Shown here in pieces: positions 1 to 7,100 of a stretch of DNA of 10,080 nt. The stretch covers positions 1-10,080 of the forward strand of contig CALFVE010000026.1 in assembly GCA_937928475.1 (NCBI GenBank), written 5' to 3'. Every line of letters starts with the position of its first letter. The first letter of the stretch is position 1. The notes below the pieces were generated by a model, which was given only the letters and a program-made list of their open reading frames with translations, was not told the DNA's origin and did not search any database. A program made the translations under genes and the position numbers. This DNA is from an uncultured bacterium. GTDB lineage: Bacteria; Armatimonadota; Zipacnadia; Zipacnadales; Zipacnadaceae.

Positions 1-81
1 CATGCCCCCATCAGTCAGGGTCCCGTCCACATCCACGAACAGGATCTTGATGGGGCCTTGCGGCCAGGCGGGCCTACTCAT
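1..81 (-). CDS. KdsC-like HAD phosphatase, N-terminal fragment
   Basis: Only the first 27 codons are inside the window; the gene continues off the left edge. The visible protein begins MSRPAWPQGP and then reads IKILFVDVDGTLTDGGM. This contains HAD motif I (DxDGT), whose first aspartate is the phosphoryl-accepting nucleophile. The form 'FDVDGVLTDG-' directly at the N-terminus, with no leader, is typical of the KdsC/HAD-IIIA group, which dephosphorylates 3-deoxy-D-manno-octulosonate 8-phosphate or related 8/9-carbon sugar-acid phosphates in the cytoplasm. The ATG is preceded by GGAG six bases upstream (minus strand), which supports this start. A KdsC role would imply lipopolysaccharide or another acidic surface glycan. 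Other HAD phosphatases share motif I, so the exact substrate is not settled. It is divergent from the epimerase gene at 382. Confidence 0.75.
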   Translation of the reverse strand, partial: MSRPAWPQGPIKILFVDVDGTLTDGGM

Positions 82-381
82 GGCTGACTCCAGTAGCATC
101 GTAATGGGGCGCAGGAGACAAGGGCCGCGCTGGCTCCCGCCCTGTTGAGCACGGAGGACAGTCCACGGCTAGCTCCAGCGAAGGACCGCGCGAGGAGAGA
201 TTCGCGCTGGCCGAGGCCCCGTCCTTCTCGGTCACCGGGGCATGGCGTGGCTGAAACTCGCGGTGTGCGGAGGGAAGAGATGGGCCAGGCTCCCTTGCGA
301 CACCTTTGCGGTGAAGAAGGTATACCGCCGCGAGTCGGGAATACCCGTCGGGTTCCGACCCCAACCGTGGGAGGGATCGTC
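82..381. other. 300-base divergent spacer, no gene seen
   Basis: This spacer separates the minus-strand HAD gene from the plus-strand epimerase and must hold both promoters. Frames are open on both strands, including one in phase with the epimerase from about 145. Their translations are Arg/Pro-rich with no recognisable domain and I read them as GC-rich chance ORFs. Two imperfect stem-loops are visible. One is at 175-210 (CCAGCGAA pairing with TTCGCGCTGG, one two-base bulge). The other is at 334-359 (GTCGG/CCGAC outer stem, CCC-GTC-GGG tip, with bulges), just upstream of the GGGAGGG ribosome-binding site at 370-376. I could not identify a convincing -35/-10 pair, tRNA or known riboswitch. Confidence 0.5.
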
Positions 382-1417
382 ATGAAGAGAATTCTGGTCA
401 CCGGGGCCGCCGGCCAGGTCGGCTGTCGCGTGGTTCGGCAGCTCCTGCAAAAGGGCTACGAGGTGCGCGGGCTGATCCTGCCCGACGACCCGCTCGCTCA
501 CCGCTTGTCCGGGCTGGAGATAGAGGTGGTGGCCGCTAATCTGCTGGACCCCGGCGTGGCCGAGGCGGCGGTCGCGGGGGTGGACGGGGTCATCCACACC
601 GCCAACCTAGTCTCCCCCCTACCGGGCATGAGCGAGGCCGCCTGGTTTGATAACAATGTCCGCACAATTTTCAACCTCGCCCAGGCCGCCGCGGGCCGGG
701 CCGACGAGATCGAGCGCTTCGTCTCGCTGAGTTCTTCCAGTGTCTACCCCAACGACTCGCACGTCCTGGCCTGCGCCTACCACCCGGTGGACGAGCAGCA
801 CCCCAAGCGCCCCGAGCCATTGTATGCGCTGAGTAAGTGGCTCGGGGAGGAGATCGTGCGCGCCTTCGAGCGGTCGGCAGGCTTGCGCGCGGCCTTGATT
901 CGGCCCTCGGGGATCGTCTCCGGCACCGACATACTGGGCCGCTGGAATGCCGGCTTTGTCGGGCTGATCCTGCAGATCGGTCTGAGTAGCCCACGGAGTG
1001 AGATGTACCTGGGGCCCAGCGCCGGAGAGCCCTGGAAGAAACTGGCGGCGGCTGCGCGCCGCCCCCCAACAGCCCTGCGCAGTGACTGATGCCGAGGGAC
1101 GGCCCTGGGCCTACCAGCCCGTGGATGCGCGCGACGTGGCCCACGGCGCAATCTGCGCCCTGGAGCACCCCGGGGCGGTGGGGGAAGCGTTCAACATCGC
1201 CTGCGCCGAGCCGATCCCCTACCCCCTGGCCGCGCAAGTCCTGGCGGAAGCGACGGGCGAGGACTTGCTAGAATGGCAGGCTCCGGTACGCTGGCTGTAT
1301 GATCTGGACGTGACCAAGGCTAGGGCCTGGATCGGCTACCGGCCGCGCTGGGGAATCCGCGAGATGATCGCCGACGCGGCGGCCGTCCAACGCGGCGAGA
1401 GCGACGGGATGACCTAA
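382..1417 (+). pseudogene. NAD(P)-dependent epimerase/dehydratase, frameshifted
   Basis: This is an extended short-chain dehydrogenase of the sugar-nucleotide epimerase/dehydratase type. The ATG at 382 has GGGAGGG six bases upstream. The Rossmann nucleotide-binding motif GAAGQVG lies at residues 8-14, the Ser-rich catalytic strand SLSSSSVYP around 115-123, and the YxxxK active site at Tyr148/Lys152 (YALSK). Reading in the first frame goes off at the C6 run at 1062-1067 and stops at 1087-1089. The next frame continues with family-like sequence (DAEGRPW, VDARDVAHG, ALEHPGAVGEAFNIA, then TKARAWIGYRP) and stops at 1415-1417. Removing one C from the run restores a single protein of about 344 residues, normal for the family. 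The cause may be a sequencing error, a true mutation or, less likely, +1 ribosomal slippage. If intact, it would act on a nucleotide sugar or similar small substrate; the exact one cannot be read from sequence. Confidence 0.8.
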
Positions 1418-1431
1418 CCGCCTAGCCTTGA

Positions 1432-1575
1432 CCAGCGGCCCCGAACACGGGGGTTCGGAGGTGGTGTGGAGCGGACTACCACGCACGGGACCGGGACCGC
1501 ACCAAAGCCCGGACGCAGATCGGCTACGAGCCTACGTGGATGATTGAGAAGACGATTGCGGAGGCGGCGGACTAG
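1432..1575 (+). pseudogene. C-terminal remnant of a second epimerase
   Basis: A short plus-strand frame ends in TAG at 1573-1575 and reads TKARTQIGYEPTWMIEKTIA just before an EAAD end. This matches, in order and spacing, the C-terminus of the upstream epimerase (TKARAWIGYRPRWGIREMIADAAA). The T-K-A-R, I-G-Y-x-P-x-W, I and IA-x-AA positions are shared. Similarity begins at about position 1480; the frame further upstream (VRRWCGADYHA) is not recognisable and stops occur at 1423-1431. No start codon, ribosome-binding site, Rossmann motif or YxxxK is present, so it is a fragment rather than a gene. I infer a former tandem paralogue that lost most of its body by deletion. Its last 44 bases overlap, antisense, the 3' end of the radical SAM gene. 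Confidence 0.7.
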
Positions 1576-2509
1576 CGGTAGCCCATTCGCTGGTAGCGCG
1601 CGCCTTCTCGCGGAGGAGATCGAGGCTGATGAACTCACAACCGGCGCACAGAGGATAGGCGGAGAACTCGAGGGAAAGATGGGCACGGCGCAGCGCCTGG
1701 AGGCGGGGATGGCGCCGCCAGGTTTCGAGCAGAGGACGCTCCCGGAGATCACCCAGCGCGAGATCGCCGTTGATGTCGGTGCAGCAGGGAACCACCTGCA
1801 GGTTGGAGAGCACGACCAGGTAACTCCACAGCGCAGGGCAAGGCCGCAGTTCGCCGAACTCCCCTTGGGGGCAGACCGACAAACCCTGGACGCCGTGGTA
1901 CTCCCGCACGGCCTGCACTCGCACCAGGTCAGCCCGCTCCTGCCAATGTTCGACGAACTGCTGCATCCCGCGCTGCGTGGGCTGCATCAGGATGGTCTGG
2001 ACGATGGCCCGCGGGCGCTTGGCTCCTGCCTCCTGTCGCAGGCGCAAAAACCCCTCGATATTCTCCACCACCTGCTCATAGGATGCTCCCAGGCGGATGG
2101 ATTCGTAACTCTCGGCGTCTATCCCGTCCAACGAGAAGACAATCTCATCGAGGCCGGCTGCCACCAGACCACGGCTTAGTTCAGGGGTGAGAGCGACGGC
2201 GTTGGTGTTGATCTCGACGCTGGGCAGGCCGGCGGACTTGGCGTAGCGGATCATCTCCAGCAGGTCGGGATGCAGCAACGGTTCACCCAGCAAGAACAGA
2301 CGCAAGCGGGGGATGCCGGCGCAAGCGGCAGCAGCAGCGATGGGCCGGAATTCCTCCAGGGTCATCAGGCGCACCGGGCGCCGCATCGCCGCCCGGGGGC
2401 ACATGACGCAGGCCAGATTGCAGGAATTGTTGATCTCCACCTGCAACCAGTCGGGAACCGCCGGCACGCCGCGCAAGCGCCGCCGGAGACAGCGCAGCCG
2501 TTCGCGCAA
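1532..2509 (-). CDS. Radical SAM protein with SPASM-like C-terminus
   Basis: A cytoplasmic iron-sulfur enzyme that would cleave S-adenosylmethionine to start radical chemistry. Counting from the TTG at 2509, the CX3CX2C motif for the SAM-binding 4Fe-4S cluster is Cys30/Cys34/Cys37 (CNLACVMCP), followed by LGEPLLHPD near residue 75, which takes the place of the usual GGEP-type SAM-binding motif. The C-terminal third holds Cys213, 224, 242, 243, 288 and 291, ending CxxC, which fits a SPASM/twitch auxiliary-cluster domain. Such proteins modify peptides, sugars or lipids; the substrate is not evident. No ribosome-binding site precedes the TTG. A CTG at 2545 in the same frame has GGAGGAG nine bases upstream and may be the true start, adding 12 basic residues. 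The gene follows the toroid gene by about 6-42 bases, so the two are probably cotranscribed and coupled. The last 13 residues are Ser/Pro/Gln only and lie antisense to the epimerase remnant. Confidence 0.85.
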   Translation of the reverse strand: MRERLRCLRRRLRGVPAVPDWLQVEINNSCNLACVMCPRAAMRRPVRLMTLEEFRPIAAAAACAGIPRLRLFLLGEPLLHPDLLEMIRYAKSAGLPSVEINTNAVALTPELSRGLVAAGLDEIVFSLDGIDAESYESIRLGASYEQVVENIEGFLRLRQEAGAKRPRAIVQTILMQPTQRGMQQFVEHWQERADLVRVQAVREYHGVQGLSVCPQGEFGELRPCPALWSYLVVLSNLQVVPCCTDINGDLALGDLRERPLLETWRRHPRLQALRRAHLSLEFSAYPLCAGCEFISLDLLREKARATSEWATASPPPPQSSSQSST

Positions 2510-2551
2510 ACGATGGCGCCAGCGGCGGGGCCGAGGCCGAATCAGCGGGGG

Positions 2552-3553
2552 TCACTCCTCCACGCTCACCAGGGAACGGAGCACCTGGTTGAGCACGATG
2601 ATGGCCTCGGCAGTGGCATCCACTACGTCGGAGGTCAGGTCACCGCCCATACTGGCTTTGAGGATGCTGCCGTTGGCCAGTTGGCTGGCAAGCAGGTACT
2701 CCACCACCTCCTCCACGATGCGCAGGTAGTTAGCGTTGCCGGTGATCTCGTAGGCCAGCGCTCCGGCCCAGCCCACGAAACCGCTGCGTTCGCTCGAATA
2801 GCGGTCCTCAGCACAGGAAGCGAGGAACTGCAGATAGCGGTGTACTCCCTCCAGGTAAGCGGAGTTGGAGGTGGCATCGTACAGGGCGGCCAGGAAGCCG
2901 GCAGCCAGCGCGGGGACATGATAGGGTTGCTCAGTCTTCCCCGTATCCAGCGCGTACCAGGCTGCCTGGGAGGCATCATACTCGGTCAGCGGGTGCTGCT
3001 CCCGGGCCCTGGCCAGGAACAAGCGCGCCGCCGCTCCCCCCGGCTGACTCTCCCAGAGGTCGAGCAAGTACCGCCCGGCGGCCTCGGCTGCTTCCAACTG
3101 CCCGCCCTGGAGGCAGGCGTACCCGCAGACGGCGGTGGTTAGCATGTCTTGCTCGTCGTCGAGGGTAGCCTCGGGCCCGGCCGTGAGGAAACCGCCGGTG
3201 GCGGGATGCTGGAGGCTGGTGAGCAGGCCGAGCGCGGGATAGGCCACCGCGAACTGGCCCAGGCGCATAGCGCCCACCGCGAAGAAAGCGTTGCCCACCG
3301 CGTAGTAGTGGTCATACGGGGTAGGGCGCAGCAGGCCGCCAAAGTCGCCCTCTTCGTCCAGGGCATACTCGCGCAACCAGGCGGCAAGTTGGGCGGCCCG
3401 GGGCTGCTGCCCCATATCGCTGAGCGCCCAGAGTAGTTTGTTGTGGGTGGCCATGCCGTACTCAGCGGGCACAAAAGACCCGTCCGGATTTTGCTGCGAC
3501 AGCAGCCACTTGACGGCAGCCACAGAAGCACTGCGGCAACGGCGTAGATCCAT
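2552..3553 (-). CDS. Alpha/alpha-toroid protein, prenyltransferase/squalene-cyclase-like
   Basis: A 333-residue soluble protein without signal peptide or membrane segment. It is built of repeated helix pairs punctuated by Gln-Asn-Pro-Asp-Gly-Ser-Phe-like turns: QNPDGSF (21-27), EGDFGGL (68-74), QHPATGGF (115-122) and QLANGSI (291-297). These resemble the QW-type repeats of the prenyltransferase/squalene oxidase fold. The acidic stretch LDDEQD (131-136) is followed by LTTAVCGYACL, but the DxDD acid motif of squalene-hopene cyclases is absent. Terpene cyclisation is therefore not supported, and a glycan-acting (alpha/alpha)6 barrel is a fair alternative. The start is the ATG at 3553 because GGAGG lies seven bases upstream; an in-frame extension to 3628 runs through a hairpin and looks non-coding. 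It heads a two-gene unit with the radical SAM gene. The substrate is unknown. Confidence 0.7.
   Translation of the reverse strand: MDLRRCRSASVAAVKWLLSQQNPDGSFVPAEYGMATHNKLLWALSDMGQQPRAAQLAAWLREYALDEEGDFGGLLRPTPYDHYYAVGNAFFAVGAMRLGQFAVAYPALGLLTSLQHPATGGFLTAGPEATLDDEQDMLTTAVCGYACLQGGQLEAAEAAGRYLLDLWESQPGGAAARLFLARAREQHPLTEYDASQAAWYALDTGKTEQPYHVPALAAGFLAALYDATSNSAYLEGVHRYLQFLASCAEDRYSSERSGFVGWAGALAYEITGNANYLRIVEEVVEYLLASQLANGSILKASMGGDLTSDVVDATAEAIIVLNQVLRSLVSVEE
2555..2561 (-). promoter_or_regulatory. Ribosome-binding site for the radical SAM gene, inside toroid 3' end
   Basis: On the minus strand the final sense codons GTG GAG GAG of the toroid gene form GGAGGAG, a strong Shine-Dalgarno sequence just before the TGA stop. 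It lies nine bases from a CTG (2543-2545) in the radical SAM frame, whereas the more usual start codon TTG at 2509 has no comparable site. This favours a CTG start and translational coupling of the two genes. Alternatively it is only a chance feature of the Val-Glu-Glu end. Confidence 0.5.
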
Positions 3554-3580
3554 CAGCGAACCTCCGGGGACAAGGGGGCA

Positions 3581-3618
3581 GACACGCTCTCCGCTAGGCT
3601 GCCCGCGCAGAGCGTGTC
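3581..3618. repeat. Perfect 10-bp inverted repeat in a divergent spacer
   Basis: GACACGCTCT (3581-3590) and AGAGCGTGTC (3609-3618) are exact reverse complements separated by 18 bases. The element lies 28 bases upstream of the toroid ATG and 158 bases from the methyltransferase start, between divergently transcribed genes. It could be an operator for a dimeric regulator or an RNA hairpin in the toroid leader. No T-tract follows on either strand, so it does not look like an intrinsic terminator. A second, weaker pair in the same spacer is CGGCGGAG (3653-3660) with CTCCGCCG (3700-3707). Confidence 0.6.
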
Positions 3619-3775
3619 GGCAAAGCATCTCCCTCTACGGGGAAGCGACTTTCGGCGGAGCCGTGTTCTCTGAGGCAGGCCTCCGCGCCCAGGTCTATTC
3701 TCCGCCGGGCGCACAGATACCTCCGCAGCCCACTCCAGGAAGGAACGCCGCGCCCCGATCCCGAATACGTGCTGC

Positions 3776-4579
3776 GTGAAAAGCGCGCGAGAGATCACTC
3801 CCGCTTGCGACCATCACCGTCTGCTGCAAGCGTACGACCTGCGAGAAATTGATTCCCAGGAGCCGCGGGGGCTCTTTCGCCTCAAGTACCTAGCGCGGCT
3901 GCGGCGGGTGGTAGGCGCCGCGCGCCGCTGCGCCGGCGCGGGCGGGCTGGTCCTGGAGGTCGGTTGCTCCCAGGCCAACGCCGGCTTGCTCTTAGCCGAA
4001 GCGGGTCTGACCGTGGTGGCCCTCGACCTGCTTCCTGAGGCGCTGACCTACGCGTGCGCCAAGTATGAACGGGGCCGCTTCCTGCCAGTGGCGGGCTCTG
4101 CCGACGCCCTGCCCGTGCGCTCGGGCCAGTTCGCCTGTGTGATTCTGGGCGAACTCCTGGGGCACTGTGCCCAGCCCCAGGCCATTCTGGCCGAGGCGCG
4201 GCGGGCTTTGTGCCCTGGCGGCTGGCTGGTGGTGACCACGCCCAACGGCGACTACCGAGGCTCGCGAGTGCCCCTATATCGGGCTGCGCTGGAAGCAGAC
4301 GGCGAACTGGCCCAGCGGCAGTTCGGTCCGCAGGGCGATCACCACCTCTTTGCCTTTACCCGCGAGTCTCTTTTAGCACTGCTGCGGGCGGCCGGGCTGC
4401 GACCAGTGCAATTTGCCTACCTCGGCAGCGCCCTGTTTTCGGACCGGCTGGCGGCCGCCAAGCGACTGCTGCCTCCTGGGGCGTTGCTAGCGCTGGCCGC
4501 GGGGCTCAACCGCCTCCCCGGTTGGGGCCAACGCTTCGGCCTCACCCTCTTTGTGCTCGCCGAAAAAACGGGGCCCTGA
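3776..4579 (+). CDS. Class I SAM-dependent methyltransferase
   Basis: A 267-residue cytoplasmic protein with the class I Rossmann methyltransferase pattern. Motif I is LVLEVGCSQANAG (58-70), with Glu61 and the glycines that bind SAM. An acidic residue ending strand 2, Asp84 (VALDLLP), contacts the ribose. Motif II/III features appear as FACVILGELLGH (119-130) and LCPGGWLVVTTPNG (145-158). The length and the TPNG loop are typical of small-molecule or lipid/glycan methyltransferases of the UbiE/Methyltransf_11 type. The acceptor is unknown. The start is a GTG with no good ribosome-binding site; AGGAAGG at 3738-3744 is too far away and no other start in that stretch fits, so the N-terminus is uncertain. 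It diverges from the toroid/radical SAM pair and converges on the htrA-like gene. Its last codons are part of that gene's terminator. Confidence 0.8.
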   Translation: MKSAREITPACDHHRLLQAYDLREIDSQEPRGLFRLKYLARLRRVVGAARRCAGAGGLVLEVGCSQANAGLLLAEAGLTVVALDLLPEALTYACAKYERGRFLPVAGSADALPVRSGQFACVILGELLGHCAQPQAILAEARRALCPGGWLVVTTPNGDYRGSRVPLYRAALEADGELAQRQFGPQGDHHLFAFTRESLLALLRAAGLRPVQFAYLGSALFSDRLAAAKRLLPPGALLALAAGLNRLPGWGQRFGLTLFVLAEKTGP

Positions 4580-4599
4580 AGTTGCCTACAGGACCCCGT
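4563..4599 (-). terminator. Intrinsic terminator of the htrA-like gene
   Basis: On the minus strand ACGGGGTCCTG pairs with CAGGGCCCCGT (10 of 11 pairs, one C/A mismatch) across a 10-base loop and runs directly into six T. This is a textbook Rho-independent terminator starting 22 bases after the htrA stop. On the plus strand there is no T-tract after the stem, so it should act mainly on minus-strand transcripts. The hairpin overlaps the last codons and the TGA (4577-4579) of the convergent methyltransferase gene. Confidence 0.85.
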
Positions 4600-4621
4600 A
4601 CTGCCCGAACCACGGTGGGCG

Positions 4622-6178
4622 CTACCACTTGGGCACGACGTCAATCCGCAGCGAGGACTTCTCGCCCTCCATCTCCCGCCAGAAGCGCAGGATCACATAC
4701 TTGGCCTGGGCCTTGCGGGCTTCCTCCAGGGCCTGCCGGTACTGGGTCACATCCGCAATCGGGGTGCGGTTGATCTCAGTGATCACATCACCCTCGCGGA
4801 GTTTGCCCGCCGAGGGGCCGGTCGGATCCACTGCTACTACCAGTACTCCCTTGTCTAGCCCCAGTCGCTGTGCCTGTGGCATGGAAGAGGCCAGGCTCTT
4901 GACCTGCAAGCCCAGCGGGTCCGTGCCGGTCGGTTCCTCTTCGCCGTTCTTGGCAGGGGCTATGCCGGCATACTTCTCGGGCATCTCGCCGACGCGCACC
5001 TCCACGGTCACGCGTTGACCATTGCGCAAGACGACCAAAGGCAGGACGGTGCCCGGCGGAGTATTGCCGACAATGTTCTGCAAGTCCCAGGCCTTGCGTA
5101 CCGGCTGGCCCCCGGCCTCAACGACCACGTCATCGGCTTGCAGATTGCTCCTGGCCGCCGGGCCGTCGGGATTGATGTTGTTGATTAGCGCACCACCCTG
5201 AGGCGCTTTGTAGAAGTCCCGCATGTTCTCGTTGAGATCGCTGATGGAGACGCCGAGCCACCCCCGCACCACTCGCCTATTCTGGATCAGTTGTGGCACC
5301 ACCCGCGCAGCTGTGTCCGCGGAGATGGCAAATCCGATCCCCACGTTGCCCGCCGTCATCCCGGGGGAGATGATGGACTCATTGATGCCGACCACGCGGC
5401 CGGTCAGGTCCACCAGGGGCCCGCCGCTGTTGCCAGGGTTAATGGCGGCATCGGTCTGGATGACGTCGCCGATGGAGGCGCCGATGGCGCCTAGTTGACG
5501 GGCCGCGTCTTCCAGGATGCGGCCCTTGGCGGAAATAATTCCCACGGTCACGGTCTGCTCCAGCGAGGCACTGAAGGGGCTACCTACCGCGATTACCCAC
5601 TGGCCTACCTTGACGTCCTTACTGGAGGCCAGAGCCAGATAGGGCAGCTGCCGGCTTACGTCCACTTTGATCACAGCCAGGTCGCTGCGCGGGTCGTATC
5701 CGATGACCTTGGCAGGCACGGGGTCCTCGTTGTCCACGTCGTGCAGTTGCACCTTCAGGCTGGTAGCGTCCTTGACCACGTGGGCATTAGTTACAATGTA
5801 CCCATCCGGGCTATAGATCCAGCCTGAGCCCAGGAACGGACGCTCAAAGCGGCGATTGGGGGGCGCCTGCGGTTTCTTTTCGTCGTCCTCGGGGCCGAAC
5901 GGCCCGAAGGGCCAACCTCGGAACCAGTCAGGCAGGTCGGGGAAGGCAGGCGCTTCCACCGAAACCTTGCCCTGAATGGACACGACCGCGGGCAAGACAG
6001 CGGCGGCGACGTCACTGAAGGCGGTCTGCCAGTTGCTCGGCACGGCGGCAGTGGAGGGCTCGGCCAGCGCCCGCTCGTGACGAGGGTAGTACAGTACGGC
6101 CGCCATCAGCGCCATCCCCACCAAGACGCTGAGCAGGATTATGGTCAAGTGAGAGTGCTTCTCGAGGTCAATGCGCAT
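4622..6178 (-). CDS. HtrA/DegP-type membrane-anchored serine protease with two PDZ domains
   Basis: A 518-residue envelope protease for protein quality control. A short N-terminus is followed by one hydrophobic segment (about 11-30), which should anchor it in the inner membrane with the rest outside the cytoplasm, or act as an uncleaved signal. A Pro/Gly/acid-rich linker (about 76-110) leads to the trypsin-like domain with the full catalytic triad: His133 (VTNAHV), Asp166 (RSDLAVIKV) and Ser251 (NPGNSGGPL). A first PDZ domain covers about 310-410 (RGWLGVSI, DGPAARSNLQADDVV) and a second about 430-518 (GLQVKSL, SAGKLREGDVI). The size fits DegP/MucD-like members. I chose the ATG at 6178 because it precedes the hydrophobic segment and AAGGAGG lies upstream, though 12 bases away; an in-frame start at 6256 has no such support. 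It lies 120 bases after larB and ends at a strong terminator. Confidence 0.93.
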   Translation of the reverse strand: MRIDLEKHSHLTIILLSVLVGMALMAAVLYYPRHERALAEPSTAAVPSNWQTAFSDVAAAVLPAVVSIQGKVSVEAPAFPDLPDWFRGWPFGPFGPEDDEKKPQAPPNRRFERPFLGSGWIYSPDGYIVTNAHVVKDATSLKVQLHDVDNEDPVPAKVIGYDPRSDLAVIKVDVSRQLPYLALASSKDVKVGQWVIAVGSPFSASLEQTVTVGIISAKGRILEDAARQLGAIGASIGDVIQTDAAINPGNSGGPLVDLTGRVVGINESIISPGMTAGNVGIGFAISADTAARVVPQLIQNRRVVRGWLGVSISDLNENMRDFYKAPQGGALINNINPDGPAARSNLQADDVVVEAGGQPVRKAWDLQNIVGNTPPGTVLPLVVLRNGQRVTVEVRVGEMPEKYAGIAPAKNGEEEPTGTDPLGLQVKSLASSMPQAQRLGLDKGVLVVAVDPTGPSAGKLREGDVITEINRTPIADVTQYRQALEEARKAQAKYVILRFWREMEGEKSSLRIDVVPKW

Positions 6179-6298
6179 CTGGTATCCAGTCCTCCTTGAG
6201 GTCACTGTCGGTAGTTCATAAGGTGCCACGCTCCCCCAGTCGTCTGGTAGCCCCACGCGACCGCCGGGACGGCCCCCTCCGGCTTGTAGATGCGCTAG

Positions 6299-7093
6299 CT
6301 AGAACGTTTGAGGACGGCGCGAAGTTTCCTGCGCCCGCGGTGAGGCAGAGAACTGACGGGTAGCGATGAGGGCCGCGAAGTACCCGGCCGCAAAGCCGTT
6401 GTCAATGTTGACCACCGCCACCCCGGTGGCGCACGAGTTGAGCATGCCTAGCAGCGCCGCCAAGCCCTGGAAACTGGCCCCGTAGCCGATAGAGGTGGGC
6501 ACGCCGATGACCGGGGTCTCCACCAGCCCGCCCACTACGCTGGCCAGCGCGCCCTCCATTCCGGCCACCACCACCAGGCAGGCGCACTGCCGGAGGATAT
6601 CCAGGTGGTGCAGCAGGCGATGGAGACCGGCCACACCCACATCGAAGATGCGGTGCACGGTCACCCCAGTGGCCTCGGCGGTAACTGCAGCTTCCTCGGC
6701 AACGGGAAGATCAGAAGTGCCGGCGCTGACCACGACGATCTGTCCCGGCTGCGGCTCGGCCTTTCCCACCCAGATGATCCGAGCCTCCTCCCGGTACTCG
6801 GCCTCCGGTAGCCGCCGGCGGACGGCTTCATAGACCTCGCGCTCCGCCCGGGTGGCCAACACTACCCGAGCCCGAGGTCGCAGGGCCGCCAGGATTTCCG
6901 CCACCTGCTCCGGGGTCTTGCCGGGGCAGAACACTACCTCCGGGAACCCGGTGCGCAAGGCGCGGTGGTGATCCACCTTGGTATGGCCGAGGTCCTCGAA
7001 GGGCAGGGTGCGCAGGCGGGCCAGGGCCTCGCCTACCGGCAATCTGCCCGCGGCCACCTCTTCCAGTAATTCTCGGAGTGCGGGCTCTTCCAT
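6299..7093 (-). CDS. larB: LarB, pyridinium-3,5-biscarboxylate mononucleotide synthase
   Basis: LarB carboxylates and hydrolyses nicotinic acid adenine dinucleotide, the first step in making the nickel-pincer nucleotide cofactor of lactate racemase and related LarA-family enzymes. The 264-residue protein has the LarB N-terminal segment ([20 protein letters not shown], 30-49) followed by a PurE-like C-terminal domain: [14 protein letters not shown] (119-132), [13 protein letters not shown] (178-190), VPTSIGYGA (198-206) and [15 protein letters not shown] (219-233). Cys221 sits where LarB is reported to form its covalent substrate adduct. Start ATG 7093 matches the usual LarB N-terminus and length. 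No Shine-Dalgarno precedes it, and a TACAGT lies seven bases upstream, raising a leaderless start. Neither larC, larE nor a larA-like enzyme is in the window, so the cofactor's user must be elsewhere. Confidence 0.93.
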   Translation of the reverse strand: MEEPALRELLEEVAAGRLPVGEALARLRTLPFEDLGHTKVDHHRALRTGFPEVVFCPGKTPEQVAEILAALRPRARVVLATRAEREVYEAVRRRLPEAEYREEARIIWVGKAEPQPGQIVVVSAGTSDLPVAEEAAVTAEATGVTVHRIFDVGVAGLHRLLHHLDILRQCACLVVVAGMEGALASVVGGLVETPVIGVPTSIGYGASFQGLAALLGMLNSCATGVAVVNIDNGFAAGYFAALIATRQFSASPRAQETSRRPQTF

Positions 7094-7100
7094 GATAGTT

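Noticed and set aside
334..359. tRNA-like T-arm (GGGTTCCGACCC)
   Set aside because: No matching acceptor, D or anticodon arms around it; it is better explained as part of a bulged stem-loop.
145..381. In-frame N-terminal extension of the epimerase (79 residues)
   Set aside because: Arg/Pro-rich with no family similarity, while the ATG at 382 has a strong ribosome-binding site and starts directly with the Rossmann strand.
1441..1458. Terminator after the epimerase (CCGAAC-ACGGGG-GTTCGG stem)
   Set aside because: Perfect 6-bp stem but no T-tract on either strand. It lies within the remnant frame, so I do not call it a terminator.
1532..2509. Radical SAM gene as the partner of the Memo-family gene (AmmeMemoRadiSam)
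   Set aside because: The AmmeMemoRadiSam radical SAM enzyme is PflA-like; this protein has a SPASM-type cysteine set and lies over 5 kb away.
1544..3142. Long plus-strand ORFs across the radical SAM and toroid genes
   Set aside because: Translations are low-complexity Gln/His/Gly/Ala-rich antisense shadows of clearly recognisable minus-strand proteins.
3554..3628. Longer start for the toroid protein
   Set aside because: The extension is encoded over the perfect inverted repeat and looks non-coding. ATG 3553 has GGAGG at ideal spacing.
6179..6298. Envelope-stress (sigma-E type) promoter before the htrA-like gene
   Set aside because: A GAACT-like element exists, but the matching -10 would fall on the ribosome-binding site, and nothing else fits.
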